Below, one piece after another: positions 52,078 through 61,439 of a stretch of DNA of 64,000 nucleotides. Each line of letters begins with the position of its first letter. The stretch's first letter is position 1. The notes under the pieces were generated by a model, which saw only the letters and a program-made list of their open reading frames with translations, made no database searches and was not told the DNA's origin. Source of the stretch: Paracoccus alkanivorans. Its GTDB lineage: Bacteria; Pseudomonadota; Alphaproteobacteria; Rhodobacterales; Rhodobacteraceae. The translations under genes were made by a program, and so were the position numbers. The stretch is taken from contig NZ_QOKZ01000002.1 in assembly GCF_003697785.1 (NCBI RefSeq), positions 248,001 to 312,000 on the forward strand, read 5' to 3'.

Positions 52078-53427
52078 TCAGGCAGATCCCGCCAACCGCG
52101 CGACGGCCTTTTGAGCCCGTGCCCGCAAGTCACGCGGATCGGCGGTCAGTAGCTGGTGGTCCGTAACCACCGCCCTGCCCCGAACGTAAACCGCCCGGGG
52201 ACGTATCGGCGCGCAGAATACCAGTGCGGCGACCGGATCCCATTGGCCGGCGGCGGGCAGTTCGCCAATATCCCACAGGACCAGATCGGCCTGCATCCCC
52301 GGCGCGAGCGCGCCGATATCGCTGCGCCCCAGCACGCGGGCGCCGCCAAGCGTGGCGATCTCCAACGCTTCGCGGGCGCCCATCGCGGCCGGGCCGTCCT
52401 TCAGACGGGCGACCAGCATCGCCTGCCGAGCCTCCAGCCCCAGATGACTGCAATCATTGGAGGCCGATCCATCGACCCCCAGCCCCACCGGCACGCCCCT
52501 GTCGCGCATCGTCCGCACCGGGGCGATGCCGCTGGCCAGCCGCGCGTTCGAGCAGGGGCAATGCGCCACCCCGGTCCCGCTCCGGGCAAAAAGGTCGATC
52601 TCGGGATCCGACAGTTTCACGCAATGGGCATGCCAGACATCATCCCCGGTCCAGCCAAGGCTTTCCGCGTAATCCCCCGGCAGCATTCCGAAATTATCAA
52701 GAGAATAGCGAATATCCTCGTCATTCTCGGCCAGGTGGGTATGCAGCCGCACGCCCTTTTCCCGCGCAAGAATGGCGGCATCGCGCATCAATTCGCGGCT
52801 CACCGAAAAAGGCGAACAGGGCGCGAGTGCCACCTGCACCATCGCCCCCTCGCCCGCATCGTGAAAGGCATCCACCACCCGCTCGCTGTCGCGCAGGATC
52901 GCGGTCTCATCCTCGACCAGCGCATCGGGCGGCAGGCCGCCCTTGCTCTCGCCGATCGACATCGCCCCGCGCGTGGCGGTGAAGCGGATGCCAATATCCG
53001 AGGCCGCCTCGATACTGTCATCCAGCCGCGAGCCGTTCGGAAACAGGTACAGGTGATCCGAGCTGCAGGTGCAGCCCGACAGCGCCAGCTCGGCCAGACC
53101 GACCTGCGCCGACAGGCGGATATCCTCGGGCTCCATCCGCGACCAGATCGGATAGAGCACCCGCAGCCAGCCGAACAGCGCCGCATCCTGGGCGGCGGGC
53201 ACGGCGCGGGTCAGGGTCTGGAACAGGTGGTGATGGGTATTGACGAGGCCGGGGGTGACGACGCAGCCCCCGGCCTCGATGATTTCGGCGCCATCGCGCG
53301 GCAGGCCCTTGCCCACCGCGACGATCTTTCCATTCTCGACCAGCACATCGCCGCCCGCGATCTCTTGCCGTGTCTCGTCCATGGTGACGACGACATCGGC
53401 GTTCCGGATCAGCAGCCTAGTGGGCAT
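52078..53427 (-). CDS. 8-oxoguanine deaminase family amidohydrolase
   Basis: A 449-residue metal-dependent deaminase. Metal ligands and active-site blocks are intact: NTHHHLFQTLTR (about residue 63), HTHLAENDED, HAHCVKLSD and GVDGSASNDCSHLG. The family deaminates 8-oxoguanine, guanine or related rings; in a purine operon either role fits. The ATG at 53427 (MPTRLLIRNADV) overlaps the permease gene by 11 bases; an ATG at 53457 is possible. Downstream are uraH and puuD, so it belongs to a purine salvage or breakdown module. Confidence 0.9.
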   Translation of the reverse strand: MPTRLLIRNADVVVTMDETRQEIAGGDVLVENGKIVAVGKGLPRDGAEIIEAGGCVVTPGLVNTHHHLFQTLTRAVPAAQDAALFGWLRVLYPIWSRMEPEDIRLSAQVGLAELALSGCTCSSDHLYLFPNGSRLDDSIEAASDIGIRFTATRGAMSIGESKGGLPPDALVEDETAILRDSERVVDAFHDAGEGAMVQVALAPCSPFSVSRELMRDAAILAREKGVRLHTHLAENDEDIRYSLDNFGMLPGDYAESLGWTGDDVWHAHCVKLSDPEIDLFARSGTGVAHCPCSNARLASGIAPVRTMRDRGVPVGLGVDGSASNDCSHLGLEARQAMLVARLKDGPAAMGAREALEIATLGGARVLGRSDIGALAPGMQADLVLWDIGELPAAGQWDPVAALVFCAPIRPRAVYVRGRAVVTDHQLLTADPRDLRARAQKAVARLAGSA

Positions 53428-54910
53428 CGGACGCGTGCCCCGCCTCGCGCACATCATCTTCGCTGATATGCGGCGCGCCGTTATAGAACCAGTTCAGCAG
53501 CACCGCCGAGATCGCCGCCAGCAGGATGCCGGAATGGATCAGCGGGTGAATGGCATGCGGCATCCACTGGTTGAAATCGGGCGCGATCATCGGAATCATC
53601 CCGATCCCGACCGAGATCGCCACGATGAACAGATTATGCCGGTTTCCAGCGAAATCGACCCGCGCGAGGATGCGCACCCCGGTCGCCGCGACCATGCCGA
53701 ACATCACCAGCCCGGCACCGCCCAGAACCGTTGTCGGCAGGCTTTCCACCAGCGCCCCCATCTTAGGGATCAGCCCCAGCACGATCATGATCGCGCCCCC
53801 CGCCACGCAAACGAAGCGCGAGCGGATCCCGGTAACGCCGACAAGGCCGACATTCTGGCTGAAGGACGTATAGGGAAAGGTGTTGAACAGCCCGCCGATC
53901 GCCGTGCCCAACCCGTCGGCCCGCAGGCCTGCGGCCAGCGATTTCTGGGTCAGCGGCTTCTTGCAGATATCGCTGAGGGCAAGGAACATGCCGGTGGATT
54001 CGATCATCGTGACCAGCATGACCAGCAGCATGGTGACGATCATGATCGGGTCGAATACCGGCATACCGAAATGCAGCGGCTTGATCAGGGCGAACCAGCT
54101 TGCCTCGCCGACCTTCTCGAAATGCATCATGCCCAGCATCGCTGCCACCACGCCGCCTGCGGCAATACCGATCAGGACCGCGATATTGGCGACGAAACCC
54201 CTGGCAAAGCGCGAAATCAGCAGGATCGTGCCCAGCACCAGGACCGCGATCAGGATGTTCTGGCCCGAGGCATAGGCCGGGTTCTTGACCGTCGGCGCCA
54301 GTTGCACCCCTTCGGGCACGCCTCCCGCCGCCATCGCCTGGTTAAGCCATTCCTGTGCGGCAGGATCGACGATCTTGGGCGCGGTCGCCCCGACCGGCAT
54401 ACCGAAAATCCAGTTGATGCCGATGGGCATCAGGCTGATGCCAATGGTCAGGATCAGCGTTCCCGTCACCACCGGAGGAAAGAAACGCAGCATCCTGCTG
54501 ACGATCGGGGCCAGAAAGATGCTGATCAGCCCCGCCGCGATGATCGCGCCGAACAATGCGCGCGCGCCCTCGTGCCCCGGAGTGCTTCCCGCGATTGCCA
54601 CCATCGGCCCGACAGAGGCGAATGTGACACCCATCATGACAGGCAGTTTGATGCCGAAATATTGCGTCGTGCCAAGGCTTTGAATAATCGACACGATCCC
54701 GCAGACAAACAAGTCGGCCGAGATCAGGAACGCGACTTCCTCGGCGGGCAATTGCAGTGCCCTGCCGACAATCAGCGGAACCGCGATCGCACCCGCATAC
54801 ATGACCAGCACATGCTGAAACCCTAAAGTGATGAGCTTTGGCGCGGGCAAGACCTCGTCGACGGCATGAACCGTCCCGGACCTCCCGGCTTCAATGCTTG
54901 CATCGGACAT
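53417..54910 (-). CDS. Nucleobase:cation symporter-2 (xanthine/urate permease, UacT/XanQ type)
   Basis: A 497-residue inner-membrane carrier with about twelve helices. The NCS2 signature is seen in the LGTTQYFGIKLPVMMGVTFA block, ALSDICKKPLTQKSLAAGLR and the NTFPYTSFSQNVGLVGVTG motif. Good GGGAGG ribosome site. It takes up urate or xanthine to feed the purine genes downstream; it overlaps the deaminase gene and follows bhcD by a 35-base gap. Confidence 0.94.
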   Translation of the reverse strand: MSDASIEAGRSGTVHAVDEVLPAPKLITLGFQHVLVMYAGAIAVPLIVGRALQLPAEEVAFLISADLFVCGIVSIIQSLGTTQYFGIKLPVMMGVTFASVGPMVAIAGSTPGHEGARALFGAIIAAGLISIFLAPIVSRMLRFFPPVVTGTLILTIGISLMPIGINWIFGMPVGATAPKIVDPAAQEWLNQAMAAGGVPEGVQLAPTVKNPAYASGQNILIAVLVLGTILLISRFARGFVANIAVLIGIAAGGVVAAMLGMMHFEKVGEASWFALIKPLHFGMPVFDPIMIVTMLLVMLVTMIESTGMFLALSDICKKPLTQKSLAAGLRADGLGTAIGGLFNTFPYTSFSQNVGLVGVTGIRSRFVCVAGGAIMIVLGLIPKMGALVESLPTTVLGGAGLVMFGMVAATGVRILARVDFAGNRHNLFIVAISVGIGMIPMIAPDFNQWMPHAIHPLIHSGILLAAISAVLLNWFYNGAPHISEDDVREAGHASDAH

Positions 54911-54945
54911 TGCGGACCTCCCTTTCCACTACTGTCGGAATATGA

Positions 54946-55908
54946 TCAGATCTCGACCTTGACGGCCTTTCCCTGTTGTCGTGCAAGTTCGACGACTGCG
55001 CCCGCGACCGCAAGATCCTGCAGCCCGACACCGGTGCCGTCGAAAATGGTGATTTCCGCATCGCCACGTCCCTCGTGATCGCCAGTGATAACCCGGCCTA
55101 TCGCGGTGACGTCGCTGTTGGAAATATTTCCCGCTGCGCTGGCATGCTGAAACTCACCGATGCTGAGCGATTGGGCAATCTCGTCGGTAAACAGGCGCGC
55201 ACGCGCGACCAGCGCCGGGTCGAGTTCCTGCTTGCCCCTGGTATCGGTGCCCATCGCGGCGATATGGGTGCGCCCCTTGACATGGCCGTCCATCAAGAGC
55301 GGCTCGAAAGCCGAGGTGATCGAGATGATCACATCCGCTTCGGCCCCAAGCCGGGGCAGTTCCACCGCCTCGAAGGGCAGGCCGATCTCGGCGGCGGTGT
55401 CGGCCAGCCGGATCAGCATCTCGGGATGCGGGTTCCAGCCGATAACGCGCTCGAATTGGCCCACGCGGGCGGCGGCCCTCATCTGGAAGGCCGATTGATG
55501 GCCCGCGCCGATCATGCCCAGCACCCTGGCCTCCTCGGGCGCAAGATGCTTGATCGATACGGCACTTGCCGCGGCGGTGCGCAGGGCGGTCAGCAGGTTC
55601 CCCCCGACCGCCGCCGAAACCCGCCCGGTATCCGGATCGAACAGGAACACGGTGGACTGATGGTTGATCAGGTCGCGCTTCTGGTTGTTCGGCCAGTAGC
55701 CCCCGGCCTTCAGCCCCAGGTTCAGGGCGCTCTTGTCGAAGCCGCCCTTGAAACCGTAAAGCGCATCCTCATGCCCGATCGCCTCGCGCACCACGGGGAA
55801 GTTATAGGCTTCCCCGCTCGCCATCGCGGCAAACACCGCCTCGACAGCGTCGAACGCCGCCTCGGGCGTCATCAGGCCGGCGATCTCGGCCTCTGGAACG
55901 ACCCACAT
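54946..55908 (-). CDS. bhcD: Iminosuccinate reductase BhcD (ornithine cyclodeaminase fold)
   Basis: A 320-residue NAD(P)H-dependent imine reductase. The cofactor loop GMIGAGHQSAFQMRAAAR is near residue 130; the N-terminal block holds the substrate Arg/Lys residues (FKGGFDKSALNLGLKAGG). In the beta-hydroxyaspartate cycle it reduces iminosuccinate to aspartate, regenerating the amino donor. The start overlaps the bhcC stop by one base. On sequence alone ornithine cyclodeaminase or alanine dehydrogenase would fit; the bhcABC neighbours decide. Confidence 0.93.
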   Translation of the reverse strand: MWVVPEAEIAGLMTPEAAFDAVEAVFAAMASGEAYNFPVVREAIGHEDALYGFKGGFDKSALNLGLKAGGYWPNNQKRDLINHQSTVFLFDPDTGRVSAAVGGNLLTALRTAAASAVSIKHLAPEEARVLGMIGAGHQSAFQMRAAARVGQFERVIGWNPHPEMLIRLADTAAEIGLPFEAVELPRLGAEADVIISITSAFEPLLMDGHVKGRTHIAAMGTDTRGKQELDPALVARARLFTDEIAQSLSIGEFQHASAAGNISNSDVTAIGRVITGDHEGRGDAEITIFDGTGVGLQDLAVAGAVVELARQQGKAVKVEI

Positions 55909-57071
55909 CAGTAAGCCTTCCCGCGCGCGCTGACCGGCCAGACGGTTTCCACCTTGCCGTTCCGGACGCCCACATACCAGTCATGGACATTGCAGGTCGG
56001 ATCGCAATGGCCCGGCACCAGCCGCAGCTTGTCATTGACCTTCAGCACCCCGTCGGGGTCGTCGATCACGCCATGCTCATCGCTGCACTTGATGTATTTC
56101 ACATCCTCGCGCCCATAGATAAAGGGCAGCCCGCTATCGACCGACTGCGCCTTGAGACCGGCATCGCAGATCGCCTTGTCGGCTTTCGCGTGGCTCATGA
56201 CGCTGGTCAGAATGAACAGCGCGTTTTCCCATTCGCCCTTGTCGATACGGTTGCCGTCCCGGTCCAGGATACGGCCGTAATCGGCGTCCATGAACGCGTA
56301 GGAGCCGCATTGCAATTCGTTGTAAACGCCCGAATTGCTTTCGAAATAATAAGACCCGGTGCCACCGCCCGAGACCAGTTCCGGCTCCAGTCCCACGGCC
56401 TTCAGCCCGTCCACGGCGTCCTTCACCTGCGCGATGGCGGCGTCCAGCTTGGCCTTGCGGTCATCAAAGCCGTCAATATGCTGCATCGCGCCCTGATAGG
56501 CTTGGATGCCGGTGAATTTGAGACCTTCGGCCGCATCCACGGCCTTGGCAATCTCGACCACTTCCGGGGTCGTCTTGACCCCGCAGCGCCCGGCGCCGCA
56601 ATCGATCTCGACAAAGACCTCCAGCGTGGTGCCGTGTTTTTGCGCCGCCGCCGAGAGATCGGCGACATTCGCGACATCATCGACGCAAACGATGATCCGG
56701 CTGCCCAGTTTTGGCAGGCGGGCCAGACGGTCGATCTTGGCCGGGTCGCGGACCTGGTTCGACACCAGCACATCCTTGATGCCGCCGCGCACGAAAACTT
56801 CGGCTTCGGACACTTTCTGGCAGCAGACGCCAATGGCACCGCCCAGCTTTTCCTGCAGCTTCAGCACATCGACCGATTTATGCATCTTGCCATGGGCGCG
56901 GTGCCGCATCCCATGAGCCTTGGCATAATCGCCCATCTTCCTGATGTTGCGCTCAAGCGCGTCCAGATCGAGGATCAGGCAGGGAGTTTGAATATCCGCC
57001 TCATCCATTCCCGGCAGCGCCGGTACGTCGAAGCCAACCTCCAGCCCATCGAAATTCACAGGTGCGTTCAT
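55908..57071 (-). CDS. bhcC: beta-hydroxyaspartate aldolase BhcC
   Basis: A 387-residue PLP enzyme of the D-threonine aldolase (alanine racemase-fold) family. The PLP lysine lies in RHRAHGKMHKSVDV near residue 60; metal-ligand residues are in the C-terminal region (LVPGHCDPTCNVHDWYVGV). It joins glycine and glyoxylate to 3-hydroxyaspartate. The ATG at 57071 has a GGAGGAA ribosome site and gives the expected length; an ATG 15 bases upstream overlaps the bhcB stop. Between bhcB and bhcD. Confidence 0.95.
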   Translation of the reverse strand: MNAPVNFDGLEVGFDVPALPGMDEADIQTPCLILDLDALERNIRKMGDYAKAHGMRHRAHGKMHKSVDVLKLQEKLGGAIGVCCQKVSEAEVFVRGGIKDVLVSNQVRDPAKIDRLARLPKLGSRIIVCVDDVANVADLSAAAQKHGTTLEVFVEIDCGAGRCGVKTTPEVVEIAKAVDAAEGLKFTGIQAYQGAMQHIDGFDDRKAKLDAAIAQVKDAVDGLKAVGLEPELVSGGGTGSYYFESNSGVYNELQCGSYAFMDADYGRILDRDGNRIDKGEWENALFILTSVMSHAKADKAICDAGLKAQSVDSGLPFIYGREDVKYIKCSDEHGVIDDPDGVLKVNDKLRLVPGHCDPTCNVHDWYVGVRNGKVETVWPVSARGKAY

Positions 57072-57082
57072 GATTTCCTCCG

Positions 57083-58048
57083 TCAATTCCAGGGCAGCTT
57101 GTCAAGATCGACATTGCCGCCGGTGATGATGACGCCGACCCGCTTGCCGGCAAAAACGTCGCGGTTCTTCAGGATGGTGGCCAGCGGCACGGCGCTGCTG
57201 GGCTCCATCACGATCTTCATGCGCTTCCAGATCAGCTTCATCGCCTCGACGATCTCGGCATCCGAGGCGGTCAGGATGTCGGTGACATGGCGCTGCACGA
57301 AATGCCATGTCAGTTCCTTCAGCGGCACCTTCAGCCCGTCCGCCACCGTCTCCGGTGCGTCATCGGCGATGATATGACCGGCCTTGAAGCTGCGCATGGC
57401 ATCATCGGCCTGCTCGGGTTCGGCGGCATAGATCTTCACGTTCGGTGCAAGGTTCGACAGCGTCAGGCAAGTCCCCGACACCATCCCGCCGCCACCGATC
57501 GGAGCGATCACGGCATCTAGGTCTTCAACCTGCTCGATCAGTTCGGCCGAACATGTGCCCTGCCCCGCGATCACCCGGGGATCGTTATAGGGATGGACGA
57601 ATTCCGCCCCGGTCTCGGCCACGACCTCGGCGAACACCGCCTCGCGGCTGGAGGTGGACGGCTCGCATTCCACCACGCGCGCGCCATAGCCCCGGACTGC
57701 GTCCTTCTTGGCCTGCGGCGCGGTGCGCGGCATCACCACGGTGCAGGGAATCCCCCGCCGCCCGGCCGCATAGGACAGGCAGCTTCCGTGATTGCCGCTG
57801 GAATGGGTGGCAACCCCTCTCGCAGCCTGTTCGTCGGTCAGGCCGAATACCGCGTTCGATGCCCCGCGCGCCTTGAACGCCCCGGCCTTTTGCAGGTTCT
57901 CGCATTTGAAGAACAGCTCGGCCCCGGTCAGTTCGTTCAGCATGCGCGAGGTCAGAACCGGGGTCAAATGCACATGCCCGGCGATCCGTTCCCGCGCCGC
58001 CAGCATATCGTCCAGCGTTGGAATATACATGGTCTGATCCTTCATCAT
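57083..58048 (-). CDS. bhcB: beta-hydroxyaspartate dehydratase BhcB
   Basis: A 321-residue PLP enzyme of the serine/threonine dehydratase family. The PLP lysine is in GAFKARGASNAVFG (about residue 60), the asparagine loop is SSGNHGSCLSYAA, and the glycine-rich phosphate loop is GGGGMVSG. It dehydrates 3-hydroxyaspartate to iminosuccinate. The ATG at 58048 overlaps the bhcA stop (ATGA); a start at 58030 (MYIPTLDD) has a better-spaced AAGGA site and may be the real one. Confidence 0.94.
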   Translation of the reverse strand: MMKDQTMYIPTLDDMLAARERIAGHVHLTPVLTSRMLNELTGAELFFKCENLQKAGAFKARGASNAVFGLTDEQAARGVATHSSGNHGSCLSYAAGRRGIPCTVVMPRTAPQAKKDAVRGYGARVVECEPSTSSREAVFAEVVAETGAEFVHPYNDPRVIAGQGTCSAELIEQVEDLDAVIAPIGGGGMVSGTCLTLSNLAPNVKIYAAEPEQADDAMRSFKAGHIIADDAPETVADGLKVPLKELTWHFVQRHVTDILTASDAEIVEAMKLIWKRMKIVMEPSSAVPLATILKNRDVFAGKRVGVIITGGNVDLDKLPWN

Positions 58049-59232
58049 GCAGCCTTTTCGATGGCGGTGGCGCTTTGGCGGTAATGCTCCTGCGCGGCGG
58101 CGACGCCGCTGCCAAGCGTCACCGGCAGACCAAGATCGGCCATGACCATCTCGGCGGTGGCGATACCGGACAGCGCCATGACATCGGTCAGGCTGCCCAG
58201 ATGGCCGATGCGGAACACCTTGCCCGCGACATCGCCCAGCCCGGTCCCGAAGGCGACGTCATAGGCTTCCAGCGCATGGCTGACGATCCTGTTGGCGTCG
58301 AAGCCTTCAGGCACCCGGATCGCGCTGACGCTGTCGGAATAAAGCTCGGGCCGGGTGGCGCAAAGCTGCAGCCCCCATGCCGAGACGGCCTTGCGGACGC
58401 CTTCGGCGATGCGGTGGTGACGGGCAAAGACATTCTCCAGCCCCTCTTCCAGCAGCATCTGGGTGGACAGGTTCAGCCCGTTCAGCAGCCCGACCGGAGG
58501 CGTATAGGGAAAGCCGTTCGCCGCATAGCCCTTGGCCATGTCGCGAATGTCAAAGAAGGTGCGCGGCAGTTTCGCCGTCTCGACCGCCGCCATTGCCCTG
58601 GGCGAAAAGCCGACGATCGCGAGGCCGGGCGGCAGCATGAAGCCTTTCTGCGAGCCGGTGACGGCGATATCGACGCCCCATTCGTCCATGCGGAAATCCA
58701 TGCTCCCGATCGAGCTGACGCCGTCGACGAAAAGCAAGGCCGGATGCCCCGCCGCGTCCAGGGCGCGGCGGACGGCGGCGATATCGGATTTCACGCCCGT
58801 CGCGGTCTCGTTATGCGTGGCCAGCACGGCCTTGATCTCGTGTGCCTTGTCGGCGGTCAGGATTTCCTCGAAGCGATCGGCGGGAACGCCCTCGCCCCAT
58901 TCCTGCATCACGACCTCGACATCCAGCCCGTGGCGCTGGCACATGTCGATCCAGCGGTGGCTGAACATGCCGTTGCGCGTGGCCAGAACCTTGTCGCCCG
59001 GCGACAGGGTGTTGGAAATTGCGGTCTCCCACCCGCCGGTGCCGGTCGAGGGAAAGACAAAGACCTGCCCCTCGGTGGTCTTCAGAACCTTCTTCACCCC
59101 TTCCAGCGCGGGATGAAGGATCTTGCCGAAAACCGGGCTGCGGTGATCGATCGTGGGCATGTCCACGGCCTTGCGCAATATCTCGGGGATATTGGTCGGG
59201 CCGGGTATGAAAACGGGATTCTGGCTTGTCAT
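58045..59232 (-). CDS. bhcA: Aspartate-glyoxylate aminotransferase BhcA
   Basis: A 395-residue class V aminotransferase. It has the family start FIPGPTNIPEILRKAVDMP, the FVDGVSSIGSMDFRMDEWG loop and the PLP lysine in VTGSQKGFMLPPGLA (about residue 198). It moves the amino group of aspartate to glyoxylate, giving glycine and oxaloacetate. AGGAGGAG ribosome site. First gene of the bhcABCD operon; a compound operator candidate lies upstream (59295-59320) and the regulator BhcR is divergent. Confidence 0.95.
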   Translation of the reverse strand: MTSQNPVFIPGPTNIPEILRKAVDMPTIDHRSPVFGKILHPALEGVKKVLKTTEGQVFVFPSTGTGGWETAISNTLSPGDKVLATRNGMFSHRWIDMCQRHGLDVEVVMQEWGEGVPADRFEEILTADKAHEIKAVLATHNETATGVKSDIAAVRRALDAAGHPALLFVDGVSSIGSMDFRMDEWGVDIAVTGSQKGFMLPPGLAIVGFSPRAMAAVETAKLPRTFFDIRDMAKGYAANGFPYTPPVGLLNGLNLSTQMLLEEGLENVFARHHRIAEGVRKAVSAWGLQLCATRPELYSDSVSAIRVPEGFDANRIVSHALEAYDVAFGTGLGDVAGKVFRIGHLGSLTDVMALSGIATAEMVMADLGLPVTLGSGVAAAQEHYRQSATAIEKAA

Positions 59233-59294
59233 GGCACTCCTCCTGGCGAGTTATGGTTAATGTATCGCGCCTATTGCAATGCCGCAATTTTTCT

Positions 59295-59320
59295 GGAAAA
59301 TATTTCCGATCAGCGGAAAT
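59295..59320. promoter_or_regulatory. Compound inverted repeat, candidate BhcR operator
   Basis: Two overlapping perfect inverted repeats share the element TTTCC: GGAAA-ATA-TTTCC (59295-59307) and ATTTCCG-ATCAG-CGGAAAT (59302-59320). They lie in the 186-base divergent gap between bhcA and bhcR. IclR-family regulators often bind such TTTCCG/CGGAAA symmetric sites, so this is a strong candidate for the glyoxylate-responsive switch. Confidence 0.7.
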
Positions 59321-59418
59321 TATCCATATTATAGCGCCTTTACAATCAGTTGAGATTTTCCACTTGCTCATGGTGATTTTCGCCGCAATGAAAAGGCATC
59401 ATCAAGCGGAGGTAAATA

Positions 59419-60222
59419 ATGGCCGAGCCGACTCGCCGCCGAGGCCGCCCGCGCAAGGACGCGCCCGAGACATCCGGCACCATCCAGGCACTGGACCGGG
59501 CACTGGATATACTGGATATGCTGGCGGCCAATCCCGGGCTGACGCTCAGCGAGGTTGCCGAGCAGATGGGACAATCGCCCTCGACCGTGCACCGGGTGCT
59601 GCATACGCTGGCAGCGCGTGGTGTCGCCGAAAGCGATCCGGCTACCCAGACATGGCATATCGGCCCCGCCACCTTCCGGCTCGGCTCGGCCTTCATGCGC
59701 CGCTCGGGCATCGTCGAGCGCGCCCGCCCCATCCTGCGCGCCCTGATGGAACATACCGGCGAGACCGCCAATCTGGGCATCCTCAACGGCGACGCGGTGC
59801 TGTTCGTCAGCCAGGCCGAGACGCATGAAACGATCCGCGCCTTCTTCCCGCCCGGCACCCGCTCGCCCCTGCACGCCTCGGGCATCGGCAAGGCATTGCT
59901 GGCCTTTGGCCGTCCGGAAACATTGCGGAGCCTGCTCGACAATTCCGAACTGTCGCGCTTCACCGACAAGACGCTGACCAGTTCCGAGGCGCTGCAAGAG
60001 GACATGACCCGAATCCGCGCCCGTGGCTTTTCCTTCGATGACGAGGAGCGCACCCGTGGCATGCGCTGCATTGCCGCCCCGGTCTTCGATTTGACCGGAG
60101 AGGCCATCGCGGGCATCTCGGTCAGTGGCCCGACGCATCGCATCGGCCACGAGCATGTGAAAACCCTCGGGGCGGCTGTCGCCTCCGCCGCCCAGGACCT
60201 GACACATGCCCTGGGTGGCTGA
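59419..60222 (+). CDS. bhcR: IclR-family regulator BhcR
   Basis: A 267-residue regulator. A basic N-terminal tail (TRRRGRPRKD) precedes the winged helix-turn-helix (residues 22-85, LSEVAEQMGQSPSTVHRVLH) and the IclR effector domain (about 90-265, HASGIGKALLAFG; DEERTRGMRCIAAPVFD). It is divergent from bhcABCD and, as in Paracoccus denitrificans, is expected to switch the cycle on glyoxylate. Confidence 0.94.
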   Translation: MAEPTRRRGRPRKDAPETSGTIQALDRALDILDMLAANPGLTLSEVAEQMGQSPSTVHRVLHTLAARGVAESDPATQTWHIGPATFRLGSAFMRRSGIVERARPILRALMEHTGETANLGILNGDAVLFVSQAETHETIRAFFPPGTRSPLHASGIGKALLAFGRPETLRSLLDNSELSRFTDKTLTSSEALQEDMTRIRARGFSFDDEERTRGMRCIAAPVFDLTGEAIAGISVSGPTHRIGHEHVKTLGAAVASAAQDLTHALGG

Positions 60223-60363
60223 ACTGCACGGCCTGTCCCCTGTCATACTTGTATCCGCTGCCTATCGGACAGGTTCCCGCATTCGCATGGCCATGCGCGC
60301 GGGCATTGACCAGCCCCACCAGCGCGCTATGGTCATTGAAAATGACAGGCATATCCAGATCCC

Positions 60364-61386
60364 ATGACGGCGCTGACGGAATTCGAACGCCTGGAGGCGC
60401 AGGGCTCGTGGCGTGAGACGCCCGAGGCGCGGCTGCGCGAGGTAATCGTCTCGGTGGGCGAGGCAACGCTGACGCTTTCCGATCCGAAATCCGAACGCCC
60501 CCTGTCGCACTGGTCGCTCCCTGCCGTGATCCGTCTCAATCCCGGCAAGCAGCCCGCCGTCTACAGCCCGAATCCGGACGGGCCGGACGAGACGCTGGAG
60601 ATCGACGACCCGCTGATGATCGAGGCGATCGAGCGTGTCCAGCGCGCCATCGCCTCGCGCCGGGCACATCCCGGACGGCTGCGAGGCGGGCTGACCCTGC
60701 TTGCGGCGCTGCTGATGGCTGCGGCAGCCGTGGTCTGGCTTCCCGACGCGCTGACCCGCCATGCCGCCAGGATCGCGCCTCCGGCACAGGCGCATGCCAT
60801 CGGCAAGGCCATTCTGGCCGATATCACGCGCAGCACCGGCGCAGTTTGCGAGCGCAGTTCAGGACGGGCGGTGCTGGACTGGATATCCCCCAAGCTGATT
60901 GCCGACGAGGCGGAAATCCATGTCGTGCCGGCGCCCGTCAACGGTGCGCGCCGCCTGCCCGGACAGGTTTATGTGCTTGGCAACGACATGCTGCTGACCG
61001 CCCCCGGTCCCGAGGCTGCGGCCGGTCACCTGATCGCGGCGCAAATGGCCGTGCCGGATCGCGTGCTTCTGCTGGACGCATTGGAATATGCGGGCACCGG
61101 CGCGGTGCTGCAACTGCTGACGCTTGGCACCCTGCCCCAGGATGCGCTGCGCGGTTACGGCGAACAGCTTTTACGGCGCCCCGCCCCGGCGCCGCAGGAT
61201 GAACGATTGCTGGAGGCCTTCGAGAGAAAGGGAATATCAAGCACCCCTTACGCCCGCTCTCTCGATCCCACGGGAACCTCGGTCATGGAGTTGATCGAGG
61301 CTGACCCCTTCCGCGACGCACCCCCTCCCCAGCCACTACTGAACGATCAGCAATGGCTGGCACTTCAGCAGATCTGTGCGGGATAG
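60364..61386 (+). CDS. Conserved membrane-anchored protein of unknown function
   Basis: A 340-residue protein I do not recognise. Residues 1-95 are polar and cytoplasmic-looking; one membrane helix lies near 108-128 (LRGGLTLLAALLMAAAAVVW). The remainder (about 130-340) is probably periplasmic, with two cysteines (near residues 162 and 338) and a proline-rich C terminus. Only one helix is seen, so it is membrane-anchored rather than a transporter. It stands alone between bhcR and the decayed cbbR. Confidence 0.75.
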   Translation: MTALTEFERLEAQGSWRETPEARLREVIVSVGEATLTLSDPKSERPLSHWSLPAVIRLNPGKQPAVYSPNPDGPDETLEIDDPLMIEAIERVQRAIASRRAHPGRLRGGLTLLAALLMAAAAVVWLPDALTRHAARIAPPAQAHAIGKAILADITRSTGAVCERSSGRAVLDWISPKLIADEAEIHVVPAPVNGARRLPGQVYVLGNDMLLTAPGPEAAAGHLIAAQMAVPDRVLLLDALEYAGTGAVLQLLTLGTLPQDALRGYGEQLLRRPAPAPQDERLLEAFERKGISSTPYARSLDPTGTSVMELIEADPFRDAPPPQPLLNDQQWLALQQICAG

Positions 61387-61439
61387 CACCTCGCCCGGCA
61401 ACGAATACTCCGCCTGTTGACCGGTATCCCGGCTCTCCA

